NCBI GenBank assembly: GCA_021432605.1
Contig: MU271162.1
Location: forward strand, 71,721-135,720
Length of the DNA: 64,000 bases
Direction: 5' to 3'
Origin: Coniochaeta sp. PMI_546
Lineage: Eukaryota > Ascomycota > Sordariomycetes > Coniochaetales > Coniochaetaceae
The notes beneath the pieces are model-generated. The model searched no databases. It was not told where the DNA came from and was given only the letters and a program-made list of their open reading frames with translations. The position numbers and the translations under genes were made by a program. Position 1 is the stretch's first letter; the number at the start of each line of letters is the position of its first letter. Below, in pieces: positions 11,201-21,864 of the stretch.

Positions 11201-14200
11201 CATCGAGGATTGGGGAGACTGTTAGACCACGAATGGAGACAAGGGTCTGGTAGGAGTCACTGCCGCCTGTTGCAACGAGATCTACTAGTGATGGCTTAGG
11301 CTGAGTATGGGAAATGTCGGCTTTGCAATAAGCCCGGAAAGTGCTGCCGGGTTCCTTTGCCAGTAAAGCAGTGCTTCTTGAAACTGACATATGCTGGATG
11401 GATGAGGGAAGGTAAATCGTGTCGACGCTCGATCGTCCAGCTCCGATGATTGGCCAGTACATCTCGATCAAAGACTCCAAGAAAGCAGGATGAAGGATCG
11501 TATCCGTCATGTGGTGACTTGGCATGTCTTTAGTAATGTCGGGGACTGAGACGTCACCCAGCGAAAAGTTGTCAACGGCATGACAGTTGCTGATGCACTG
11601 GAAACTCGGTCCATATACAACCCCGACCTTCGAAAGAGAGTCATACAGGGCGTCGGAAGAAATTGATGTGGCTTGACCTTGACTGATGCGTGCTACCGTA
11701 GCTCGAGCAAGGTCTTCGGCATCCCTGGAGTCAGTTTCTTGGTCGAAGTTGTTAACATCCTTGGTGGCCGTCGAGATGAGACCAACGCAATGCTCGGTCC
11801 ATGCCTTGTCCTGAGACCAGGAGCAGATTCGAAATTCATCCCAAACATCTGAAGAGACAAGTGTGCTTTCCTGATGTGGTCGGAGGGTTATAGTCATCTC
11901 TATGTCCTTGTCGGGAATCACAAGCGGTTTGATGATCGATATGTTCTGGAGCTTGAAAGTGTCAAAGTGTACATCTTTGCTTGCTGCCCGCTGGCTTGCT
12001 GCTTCCAAAGCCATGGAGACAAATCCCGACATTGGGAAGACGGTTAGGGACTGAATCTTGTGATGTTGCAGCCATGGAAGGTCATCGAGGCGCACAATGT
12101 TCCTCCACGTCGGTTCCAGGTCATTGGAATAACTAGCAAGAGTGCCGATGATGTCGTTTCTTGGGCTTCTCCGATGTTTATGCATGTGGGTCATGCGCGA
12201 CTCCTGCCAATACTTAGATGAGTAGTTCCAGGGGTACCGAGGGAGATCCGTCAAGAGCGTCGGAGCTTTCGTGGATTTTGGGAAGTTGATAGCCGAAAAG
12301 TTCAGCGTCGCGCCCTTGGTGAAGAGGCTGGCAGCTACATCCATAGCACTCTCTACGGCATCCTTCTTTCGGACGAGCGCTGAGGCGTATTGAATCTTTG
12401 CAGCTGGTCCGCCAACTGCCTTTAGGATCTGCTTGATGGGCCCCTGGAGAGCGGAGTGAGGCCCAAGCTCAATCAGCATGTTGACGCCGGTTTTGTGGTC
12501 ACCAACCGGCTCAAGCATGCTTTGCAGCGCATCGGAGAAACGGACGGGGCATGTGAGATTGTCGACCCAGTAGTTTGGCTGTAGCTCGGCGCCATCAATT
12601 AAGTGGCCGTAGAGAGATGAGTGAAATCTCACGCTTGTCGGGGTCGGTGCTGCGAGTTTCGCGATTGATGCCCGGTACTCCTTCGCTACCAGATTCATAT
12701 GATGGGAGTGATAGGCGACGTCGACTAGCAACCGACGATTGAACACTTGCTTTCCTTCAACCACTCTCTCGAGTTCAGCGAGGGCGGGTTCGTCACCGGA
12801 GATTGTTAGGCTTGAGGGGCTGTTGAAGCAGGCGATTCTCACTTCTTTCTCGTCGAGTGCATCAATGAGCGGGGTTATATCTTCTTTGCTGCCCCCCACG
12901 GCCATCATTCGTCCTCGGAGATCAGGGAACCTCTCTTTCAGGATGGGAATCAGCCTGCCTCGGTGATAGGCAATCGCCATGGCGGACTCGAAGGTTATAA
13001 TGCCTGCAGCATATGCTGCGGCGATTTCGCCACTGGAGTGACCAGCAACTGCCGTGGGCTGGATACCCCAAGTCTTGAATAGGTCGACTAAAGCCAGTTG
13101 GACGGCAGTGCAAGAAGGTTGACTGAGATGAGCCTCGCCCACCCTGGACGACTTGGCGTCTTTGCTAAGCTCCCCTGGACGAGTTGGTTAGTGATTTGTG
13201 GACAAATGAGTCATTACGCTTGGGGATCTCACCAATGAGTGACCAGTCCGCTCCAAGTACTGCCAGGCACTTGTCGGCACAATCGAGACTCTGTCTGAAG
13301 ACCGGGTACTGGTCGTATAGCTCACGACCCATAGCATGCCATTGTGCGCCCTGGCCTGTGAAGATAAAGCCTATTCTTAGTGGTTCAGTCTCCTTACCCG
13401 GCGCACACTTTTCACCATTCAGGGCCTCGATGAGTTCGAAGGAATTTTGCGCCGGTATGGCAACTCGCCACTGGAGGAGGGACCTGCGTTGACCGAGGGT
13501 GTATGCAATATTACTCATGAGGTCCATCTGGAAGATCTCCGGCCGTTGCTCCAGATAGATCACTATGTTCTTCATCATCTGAGACAAGGCAGTTTTGTCG
13601 TTTGCTGTCAAGACAAATAACTTGCGCCCCTGGCCAGCACTACTCTCTGGCGATTCGTCCCCATTGATGGGGCCTTTCTGACCCCGGAACGGACCAGCTT
13701 CAAGGACGATATGACCGTTGGTTCCGCCGAATCCAAAGTTGTTAACGCTGACATACTTCTTGCCTCTGGGCCATGGTCGTTGTCCGGTGGGGACCTTGAG
13801 ATTCCATTCTTTCCACGGAATTTTGCTGTTGGGCTGTTTGAAATCATAGTTGGGGAGGATGAAACCTCGCTCAAGCATCAGAGCTGCTTTGATGACGGCG
13901 ACGATACCTTTGCCAGGTTGTCATGTCAGTACGGTGAGCGACACGTGATACATGGACGGTAACGCACCCGAGGCACCCTCCAAATGACCAATGTTAGACT
14001 TGACAGATCCAATCCAGAGCGGATCTCTCGGTGTCCGGCCTTGGCCCAGTATGTTGTGGATGGCTGTGGCTTCGATTGGGTCACCAACTCTGGTTCCCGT
14101 TCCGTGAGCCTCGACGAATCCGCATTCGGCAGGGTTCAATCCTGCGTTTCTGTATACCTGCTCCATAAGAGCCTCTATTATACCTGTCAGCACGTATGGT

Positions 14201-15530
14201 ATTGCAATCCGCTCGGGAGCTCCCGACTGAGAGACTAACCTTGAGCAGCACCGTTCGGCATGGTTATGCCTGGGGTCTTGCCATCCTGGTTAATCCCTGT
14301 TCCAGAAATGACAGCTCTGATTGGGTCGTTGTCCCTAAGAGCTTGGTCCAATGGCTTCAGGACAATCATGCCGCAGCCTTCACCACGACCAAAGCCAGTG
14401 CCCCTGTTGTCGAACGAGATGGATCGACCGTTATCGGAAAGTAGTCTGGATACTGTTAGTGACATAGACCTTCATCAATCCAGAGTTGGTGAGAATACCG
14501 GCAAGTAGAAAATGAGATCCAGAACTCGGGCAACATGTTGAGATGACAACCACCGACCAGGGCGGTGGTCGACTCCCCAGTCCGTAGACTCTGGCAAGCC
14601 AAGTGTAACGCAACTAGACTGGATGAACATGCGGTATCAGCTGTGAAACTTGGGCCCCTGAGGTCGAAGAAATGAGAGATTCTGTTGGATTGCATGGCAT
14701 AAGCGCAGCCTAGTGTGGTCAGTACTAGACACTGAACGATAGGGGCGGCGCAATGGTCAAAACAGACCTGTGGCTTGATGCATAGGGATGGTATCAGAGT
14801 CTCGGAAGAGGTGAGACTCGTACTCCGGGAAAGAGCCGCCAACAAATACACCGACATCTTTCCCCACAATCGTATGCTTCGGTATACCAGCATTCTCAAG
14901 AGCTTCAAATGTGCACTCGAGCAAAAGGCGCTGTTGAGGGTCCATCGAGATGGCCTCCTTCTCCGTGAGCCCGAAGAAAGGAGCGTCGAATGCGGCGAGA
15001 TCGACGCTGAGGAAATTTCCGCCCACTGGGTTGAAGCAGCCACCCTTCCCCGGGTTCGGGTGATGAAAAACATCGCTGTTGAACCTCTCCTTCGGGATTT
15101 CAGTCCAGCCTGTACGGGCACGGGTGCAGAGTTCCCAGAATTCGGCAGGTGTAGACACATTGCCGGGCAGGCGACAGGCCATGCCGACGATGGCAATAGG
15201 CATTGCTTTCTGAAACGTAGATCCTGAGGTGTTCGAGTTGGGGGTATGGCCGTTTGAGGGGGCGCCATTGCTGTGGTCATCAACGCCATTACTGTGGCCG
15301 TTTCTACTACCATTGCCGGACCGATTGGTACGGTCGTCGCCGTTGAGGTGCCCGCTAGAGTACCCGTTGGCATGGCCATTGGTTCGTTCATGTGTATGGC
15401 CGTTGTGGAGGCCGGTGGCATGAAAGTTGGAGCTGCTGGCTTCTGAACCGCCGCTAGAAAAGTAGCCATGCAGCCTGTCGCCGTTTGGGCTGGCATTAGA
15501 GCTGTCGGGTGTGACAGCGATGGGTGCCAT
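8219..15530 (-). CDS. Highly reducing type I polyketide synthase (KS-AT-DH-ER-KR-ACP)
   Basis: Builds a reduced polyketide from malonyl-CoA. Eight exons: 15530-14768, 14709-14499, 14445-14240, 14174-13968, 13907-13233, 13174-9474, 9414-9094, 9043-8219; 2302 aa. The start is the ATG at 15530; upstream in frame is only a TTG. Residues 41-100 are an Asn/Gly/His/Ser-rich leader. KS about 110-540 (Cys282, His417, His457). AT with Ser734 in GHSSG. DH about 1050-1340 with His1059, but Glu1254 where the catalytic Asp is usual (LHPAFLES). No methyltransferase insert. ER about 1600-1921 (GAAGAVG near 1733). KR from 1922 (GGTGGLG near 1942; Tyr2084 in AAYSAAN). ACP Ser2255 in LDSL. It ends 47 residues later with no thioesterase, reductase or transferase, so release must occur in trans, probably by the FSH1 hydrolase at 18458. 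Confidence 0.95.
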
Positions 15531-18457
15531 TGCGAAACTGGTGTGCAGCGTCAAGGACTCTTTCGGGTCTACAGCCAATGCTGCGGAGACTCGGGAGTGT
15601 CTTGCGGCTTGGCAGGTCCGGGAGTCAAGTCAACATTGAGGAAGAAAGGCAAGTTGACTGGCTACCTTAGGCCGTTGGGACGGAGGTGGCTTCACCACTC
15701 TACTTATACGGTAGAGCGCAGAGCGCAGAGCAACGAGACGGCAACTAAACCTGGTTGAAGCGTAATGGCGTGTGGAATACCATGTTGAGCTGGACAGAGA
15801 GATCTCCGTTGTTACAACCATCTAACCGTGAGGCGGGCTGTCCGAGGTAACATGCAACGGTGTGGTTGTAGATAGGCCCATCGGAGACTACGACTGATGG
15901 TAAATTGGGCCCACCAGCGATGAATTGAGCGTCGAGAGGACGAATATGGCTGTCAATAACGTCTGCTCGATAGCGTCCACGGGTGGGAAGCCTGGAACAG
16001 CCTCCGGATGAGTCGTTCTTGCCGAGTCGTACGTCACGCATGTCGGAGGTGGCCCCTTGCAGCCCGCAACGTGGCCGACCCTGACTCTGGCTCTATGTTC
16101 GTTTGGGCAAACGCCAATAGCCATTACTGATGACAGATGCCTGTCTAAGAACGGTAATGTATCTGAGTGTACGCGAGGGATACCACGGAGGACACCCGTG
16201 GTGGTGGGGCCCGCTCGGGTACGATGTTCGGCAGCGTACAGCTCGCATCACTCTCGACGAAGGCACCCCCAGGTATAGCAGGTAAGGGTACATCTACCTT
16301 ACACATAGGGAAGTCGGGCTAGATGGATCCTGAACATGTCGCGGAGATGAAGGTGATGATGAATCGAACCCTGACTGAGGTGGGGTACCCTTGTGGGTCT
16401 CCTATATTTCTTGTCGGGTTTCCATCTGCGGCGGCTAATGTCACCCATAGTGCCGACGCTTGGTTCTAGATTTCGGTTGTAGCGTTTTTCATGGTTGTCT
16501 AATAGCTTGAGCTTAGGATGATTGACAATGCAGACCAAGGCAGGCCGTTGGACGATGTAGCAGGAGTCGTAGTCGTGGTCCGGGAAAAATGATCGTGCAT
16601 GGTATCGATAACGGTCTCAGGCGGTTATCGATAGCGGTTAATTTAGGCCTATCGGTACTTGAAACAGCGGCAGGCTGCTTATCAATGCTACTTCCGGCCG
16701 ACGGTTCCTGCACGTACCTGCACCGAGCCCCACCTATTCAATTTCAAGGTACCTTATTACCCTAAGGTAGGTACGCTGGTACGGCACTCAAGCTCCAACC
16801 TGTCCCCAATACAATACGTAGCTGCATTCTTATCGGGGGAAATTATTGGGGGCAGCCACTACCATACGTTAGGTACCTGACTTGACTGTGGTGGTACGAA
16901 TGGAACAGCGTTACGCTAAAGGCAAGGTCGGGTAGGTAAGGTAAGTACCTTTGTGCCTGTGGGGAAAACTGATAAAAATGACTCTTTGTACATGTACCAT
17001 GTGAGGGCATATGCTTGAACGGCAAATATTCCTGTTAATTTATCTCAGTTGGCTTCCTCAAAGCTCCCAACACCCCATCAATGCCCAGCTGTGACCGCCC
17101 CGACAAAGCTAAGCTTTTCTTTGAATGCATGGTGCCAGTCTAAGGGAGCGCTCAAAACGGCTTTGATTCGAAAGCTCGACCAGTCACGACATGCGCATCA
17201 AGATGGCACGCTGAACAAACAAACCATAGCACCATCCCTACCAACAACCCTATCAACCTGCCCATTCCTTCCGTCTATTGTAGTTACGTACATTCGTAAA
17301 TGACTGACGGTTCCTATCCCTGGCCGGGTCGTGCTTCCTTTTGGAGGATGTGCTGATGCGATAGCTTCACCGGCCCGGAGCGGCTGTTCTTACCCCATCG
17401 TCCACCAGTGCATCATTGGTGCAATCTCACCCAGTACTGCCATCTTCCTCTGACTTTTCCCCGTATACACCCCTCTCTCATCGTCTCCCGCCGAGTGGCC
17501 AACAGCCAATCGCAGTAGTGAGTTTGTCGCGGACTATCATCGCACTGTTACTCTACAATGTTAGCTCTGATTCTTTATCCTCCGTAGTCCACGATTGCCA
17601 ACTGCCAGCTTGCCACTGGCTGGAGATGGGACTCGCGGGCCTTATTTGCTCATCGTTTATTCCAGACATTAATTACAGCCGAACCAGTGCATTAGGGCAG
17701 AGACAAAGGCGTTATTGCTCCAGCGTTCTGATGCCAGGTGGCATGGTACTGCTTCACTATCAAAGAGATTTTATCCTACTGTGTATCATCTTACCTTAGT
17801 CTGTGGTGTTCTATAGACCCTCCGCGGAGCTTTGATCCGGATAAAAGCCACATCACTCAGATGATCCAATGCGATTAGGCGCAGTGACCGGCCGATCTTG
17901 CTCCTTGCCTGGGCCTTCTCAAGTGTGATTCTCTGGGAACTGAGGCTCGGAGCTTGCAGCTCAATCTGGATTTGAGCATCATGTGTGATGCCAAGACCCC
18001 TATAGCTTCTACCAGGTCCTTGCAATATGCTCTCAATCTTTCACAAGGTCGCTTAAAGCTTAAGTGACGCGGCCCCCATTACTCGCCGCCGGCCTCTTGT
18101 CCGTGGCCGCTCTGGGTGCAAAAGCCATTTTGACGTCGTCACAGCTGACTCTGCAGTGACAGCACTAGGCTAGCTCAACACACGTTGCAACCCAGTGAGC
18201 TGGTTACGGATAGGGCTCGATATTGCACCAACTGCCGAGGCTAATGCCGCCAAGGGGGAAGAGGAACCGCAGTGTACACACATGCTTTGGTTGCATCTCC
18301 TCAACTGACATCTTATTCTGTTCATTCGCCGGCCAGAACGAAATTCGGAGGTGGAAGCCTCTCTTCAACAACGGCCAAGCGTATACTGCAACATCAGCGA
18401 CATCACCGCTATCAATCGGCCTATTCGCAACGACCGAGTCAACGTGACACCGCCACA
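15531..18457. promoter_or_regulatory. 2.9-kb divergent region between PKS and FSH1 hydrolase
   Basis: No convincing gene was found here; open frames are short, overlap on both strands and mostly lack an ATG. It should carry the promoters of both divergent genes. Between about 16740 and 16960 there are several TACCTAAGGTA-like and GTAGGTAAGGTA-like words, a family I recall as frequent in sordariomycete intergenic DNA. No regulator site could be assigned. Confidence 0.45.
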
Positions 18458-19438
18458 ATGGTTATGAGGTTCCTATGCTTGCCGGGGGCTTATGGTAGCT
18501 CTGATGTGAGTAATCTTCTTTCATTATTATTGGCTACTACATGTTGAAGGATACTACACACGCAGAAGAGGCTGACTTCGCCTTAGAAATTTCAAGTCCA
18601 GCTGGGTGGGTCAATGTCAAGCTGCCAATCGCTTGTGGCCGGAGCCTGTATTAACAATGACAATAGCTCCTATTGTAAAGGAGTTGACAGAAGACGGCAC
18701 TGCCACTTTTCACTTCATACACGGCCCCTGTAAAGCTGTGCCGCCTGAGGGATTTGAAGAGTATTTCGGAAAGCCCCCCTACTTTCGCTTCATGGAGCCA
18801 GATGAGGACGTTGAAAAGACCTCTGACGACGACGTCTTGTCACGTATCCGTGACTTTCCTGACTGCGAGACACCCGAGGACACTATGCGAGACCTGATGA
18901 GGGAGGGGATTGCCACCGCTCATCGCAGCACAGAGAATGCGCTCAAGTATCTGGTCAGGATCATGGAGGAGCGCGGTCCCTTTGACGGCATAATTGGCTA
19001 TTCCGAAGGAGCAACGGTCGCAGCGACGTTGCTCCTCCATGAGCAAAGACGCTTCAAGAAAAAGGGGATACAGCCAATGTTCAAGTATGCCATCTTTTTT
19101 GCCGGCTGGCCGCCTGTCGATCCGGATACCCATGCCATGATCCTGAGTGATGAATCGGATCTGACAATTGAGGTCCCGACGTGCCATATCAGTGAGTCAT
19201 TGCCGTAACCACTCAAAGCCTAATGCCTCCTGAACTGACCACTGCAACAGTTGGCTCTCTGGATCCATATGTCCACGGCTCACTTGCGCTCTTCAATGTC
19301 TGTGATCCGGACACAGCCTATCTTTTCGATCACGCCAAGGGACACACGCTACCACGCGACAAGGATACTGTGAAAGAGCTGGGTGACGTGGTGCGGGAGG
19401 CCATCCTGACTTATGGCATTGTGGAACCTGAGATTTGA
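18458..19438 (+). CDS. FSH1/LovG-type serine hydrolase, likely PKS offloading thioesterase
   Basis: Alpha/beta-hydrolase of the FSH1 family. Four exons: 18458-18505, 18587-18605 (19 nt), 18667-19191, 19251-19438; 259 aa. Splicing restores the family start MRFLCLPGAYGSSD followed by KFQVQLAPIV. Seen: nucleophile elbow G-Y-S-E-G with Ser135, an Asp in VCDPDTAY, and His229 in GHTLP, giving a complete Ser-Asp-His triad; no signal peptide. It diverges from a polyketide synthase lacking a release domain. In lovastatin biosynthesis LovG, of this family, hydrolyses the product off such a synthase. Role as the trans-acting thioesterase here is an inference from family plus position. A general esterase is the alternative. 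Confidence 0.87.
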
Positions 19439-21864
19439 GCCTCAGAATGTTCACTACCTGTATGTTACATTGAGAACAGGCCCCGGCTCGTCTTTTTGCT
19501 TGTGAGCAACACACAGCTCACCCTACGCGTATCATGCGGCTTTTTTCGCTGTGAGAGGCTTTGGTAATCATCATACGAGTAGACTACCTTTTTGAATACA
19601 TGTTGCATAGTGGGCTATTACAATATCTGGGTAGTTTGAAACCTTAGTAGAGCGTAAGTCTCAACTGAAACTGCAAGTCGTGTTGGGAGTTACGTTACTA
19701 GCAACTTCAGCCGCGAATATCACCAGAGGTACACCATGCCCCGACCAAGTTCGAGTGAATGACATGCATATACGCGTGTACTCTACACCCGGAAAGCTGC
19801 ATATTGAGTCTGTGTGATGGGGAGCCTTGGCCCTAGGCAATTTGGAAAACCGGGCAAATGGCCCAGCATGCTATCGTTAAGCTTCCTGGAGGCAGGATAG
19901 GATTGTTCGAGACAGATCTTTGCGGGTAGTCCCTGGATCCATGCTCGAGTACAGTAATAGTGGCATGCTATATCTGCAGCCGGCATCGTTCAGCCACAGC
20001 TGCAGTCAAGCCGTTTGAATGGAAGCTACTTCGAAGGATCCGTCGCCTGCCGATGGAACAGATGCTCAACAAAACCTACGAGTATCTTCGACAACGGAAT
20101 GATCCACCACACCACTACATCATCCCGCCACTGCGTCTTGTTGGAAAAAACCCGGAAGTGGCTTCAACTCTCCATGATCCCGCAAGAAGTTCAGGGACCA
20201 CGCGTCACCCGAGACAGTGGCCTTATCGAAAGGCTGATTGGGTGCAAGATAAGGCAGACAATTAACGAAATCTTCAGGGAGATACCGCATGTCCATGTGA
20301 GCTTCTGCTCGAGTCGTTTGAAGGCGCATCCAGGGTTGAAAACATCGCGTCACCTGCAGATACTCAAAGAAAAGCCCGAGATAGCTAAGCGACTGAGACG
20401 ACTGCAAGATAAGGGCTCTAGGGCATACATAGTGTCGAACGATGCAGTGAGGTCAAACCGCTGTGGCTCAATGCGGGCCAGCGGCGTCCATATTCACTTG
20501 CATATATCTGCTGCCTGAACGGTCAATGGCTGAGAAGGGATATTCAACTTCAGGTAGCACTGGTACTAGTGCACAGACTAAGCTAGCTATATGGATTCTG
20601 GTGAGAATGCTTTGCATGTTCAGTGGAGAGATCGAGCTCGCTGCTGTCGGGCACGTGTAAGTGGAACAGAGTCGGACAGGGTAGTAGGATGGATGTCACC
20701 ATCGGACCAATACTCGGCATGCGGTGACTGGCATCTCTCTCTGGGGAATGAAGCGGATCATGTGTAGGATATTTAGGGAAAATGTCGTCTGTGACGAATC
20801 TAACGGTTCATGCTCATTCAGCCTAGGATCGACCATCTGCAGTGGCGGCCCCACTACTTTTACACCCACCACATTCCGGTTCCTCTCTCTATCCACTCTC
20901 TGGGATCTCGCATTATCTCACAATACAAGTGTAATCCTCGGTTCGTGGAGAGAATTGTGCCTTGCATGATTTGTCCCGGGCGCGGAAGGTTGGAGGTCAT
21001 GATGTTCTATGATATTACTGATGCCTGAGCTTTATCTCCAGGGTACTTACGGTCTATAGCGCAGAACCGGGCTTTTGCCTGTTCGTGTTGGCAGCTTTTG
21101 TCTTCTAGAATCATTCTTTTAAGAAGCCAATATGTGGCACCTGATAAGCCTCGTGAAGAACCGCGGAAGATCTACAATGTACAGTGACCTAGCTAACTAA
21201 GGTAGTACTCTATAGTAGCTCTCGCACTAAGCCAAACACAACCCAAAGTCGGCCAAATTACCTGTAGATTGCCACTATATGTATTTTGTGGGCTGTAGTA
21301 TCATAGCACCTCGGAGCGTCGGAGCTGGCATGGACTCTCCTTCGAGTCTCAACCCGAGCGACGAGCAACATTGGCTATGATACTCTCGTAGCCTACAATT
21401 TGCTTCTCCAGTACAAGTCGACGCTTCTGTAGTGTTGTCACAGCTTCGAATACACCCACGCTTCACCTACGATAGCAGCATATTATGGATTTGGTGTGTG
21501 TGCCACAGCATTGGTGAATCTTGACATCCAGAACGCTTGTCGACAACAAGGTTTCAGCAGTCGATCCATTCTGGCTCCCCTAATCTAGTTGCAGCAACAT
21601 ATCGCTGTGGCTGACCAACACCTGCTACTTTCTTGACGGCGGTCATTCTATTGACTAATGTACGTGCTGCGAACTATCAAGAATCTAGACAGTGCCATGC
21701 CCGTCCCATTCAGGGGCCGAATGTGATGGTGCTTTTCTACATGTACCTATTTCAGACACATCCTTCCAGAGACTCATCTGGCCCTCCTCGTTGTTGTCAA
21801 GGACCTCCTTGGAGCCTCAGGAGGCATATCTGAGGAAGGGAAGTCCTGCCGAGCCTTACCAGAC
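19439..21864. other. Mostly gene-free spacer before the ABC transporter
   Basis: 2.4 kb with no recognised gene other than the doubtful open frame at 20019-20518. The last few hundred bases should be the ABC transporter promoter. I saw no repeat or element ends in it. Confidence 0.4.
20019..20518 (+). CDS. Possible small orphan gene, function unknown
   Basis: Not a family I recognise. An ATG at 20019 opens a short frame; a GT donor after about 24 codons (near 20078) and an AG near 20156 would join it to a long frame ending at 20518. That frame is rich in Lys/Arg and charged helices, for example SRHLQILKEKPEIAKRLRRL, and looks more coding than its surroundings. The intron branch site is weak and the reverse strand is also partly open, so this could be a chance frame or a decayed gene. 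If real, it lies between the FSH1 hydrolase and the exporter and could belong to the polyketide locus. Confidence 0.25.

Noticed and set aside
14431-14530. Apparent frame break in the PKS ketosynthase near 14456-14500
   Set aside because: A 53-nt GT-AG intron (14446-14498) with a CTAAC branch site restores [11 protein letters not shown] in frame, and the whole eight-exon sum is divisible by three. The gene looks intact.
14456-15496. 346-codon minus-strand frame overlapping PKS exon 1
   Set aside because: It is another frame of the same DNA, low in motif content; the KS motifs are in the frame starting at 15530.
16355-16380. tRNA-like B-box word (GGTTCGATTC on the minus strand)
   Set aside because: The flanking bases cannot form a T-stem or acceptor stem, and no A-box lies at the right distance.
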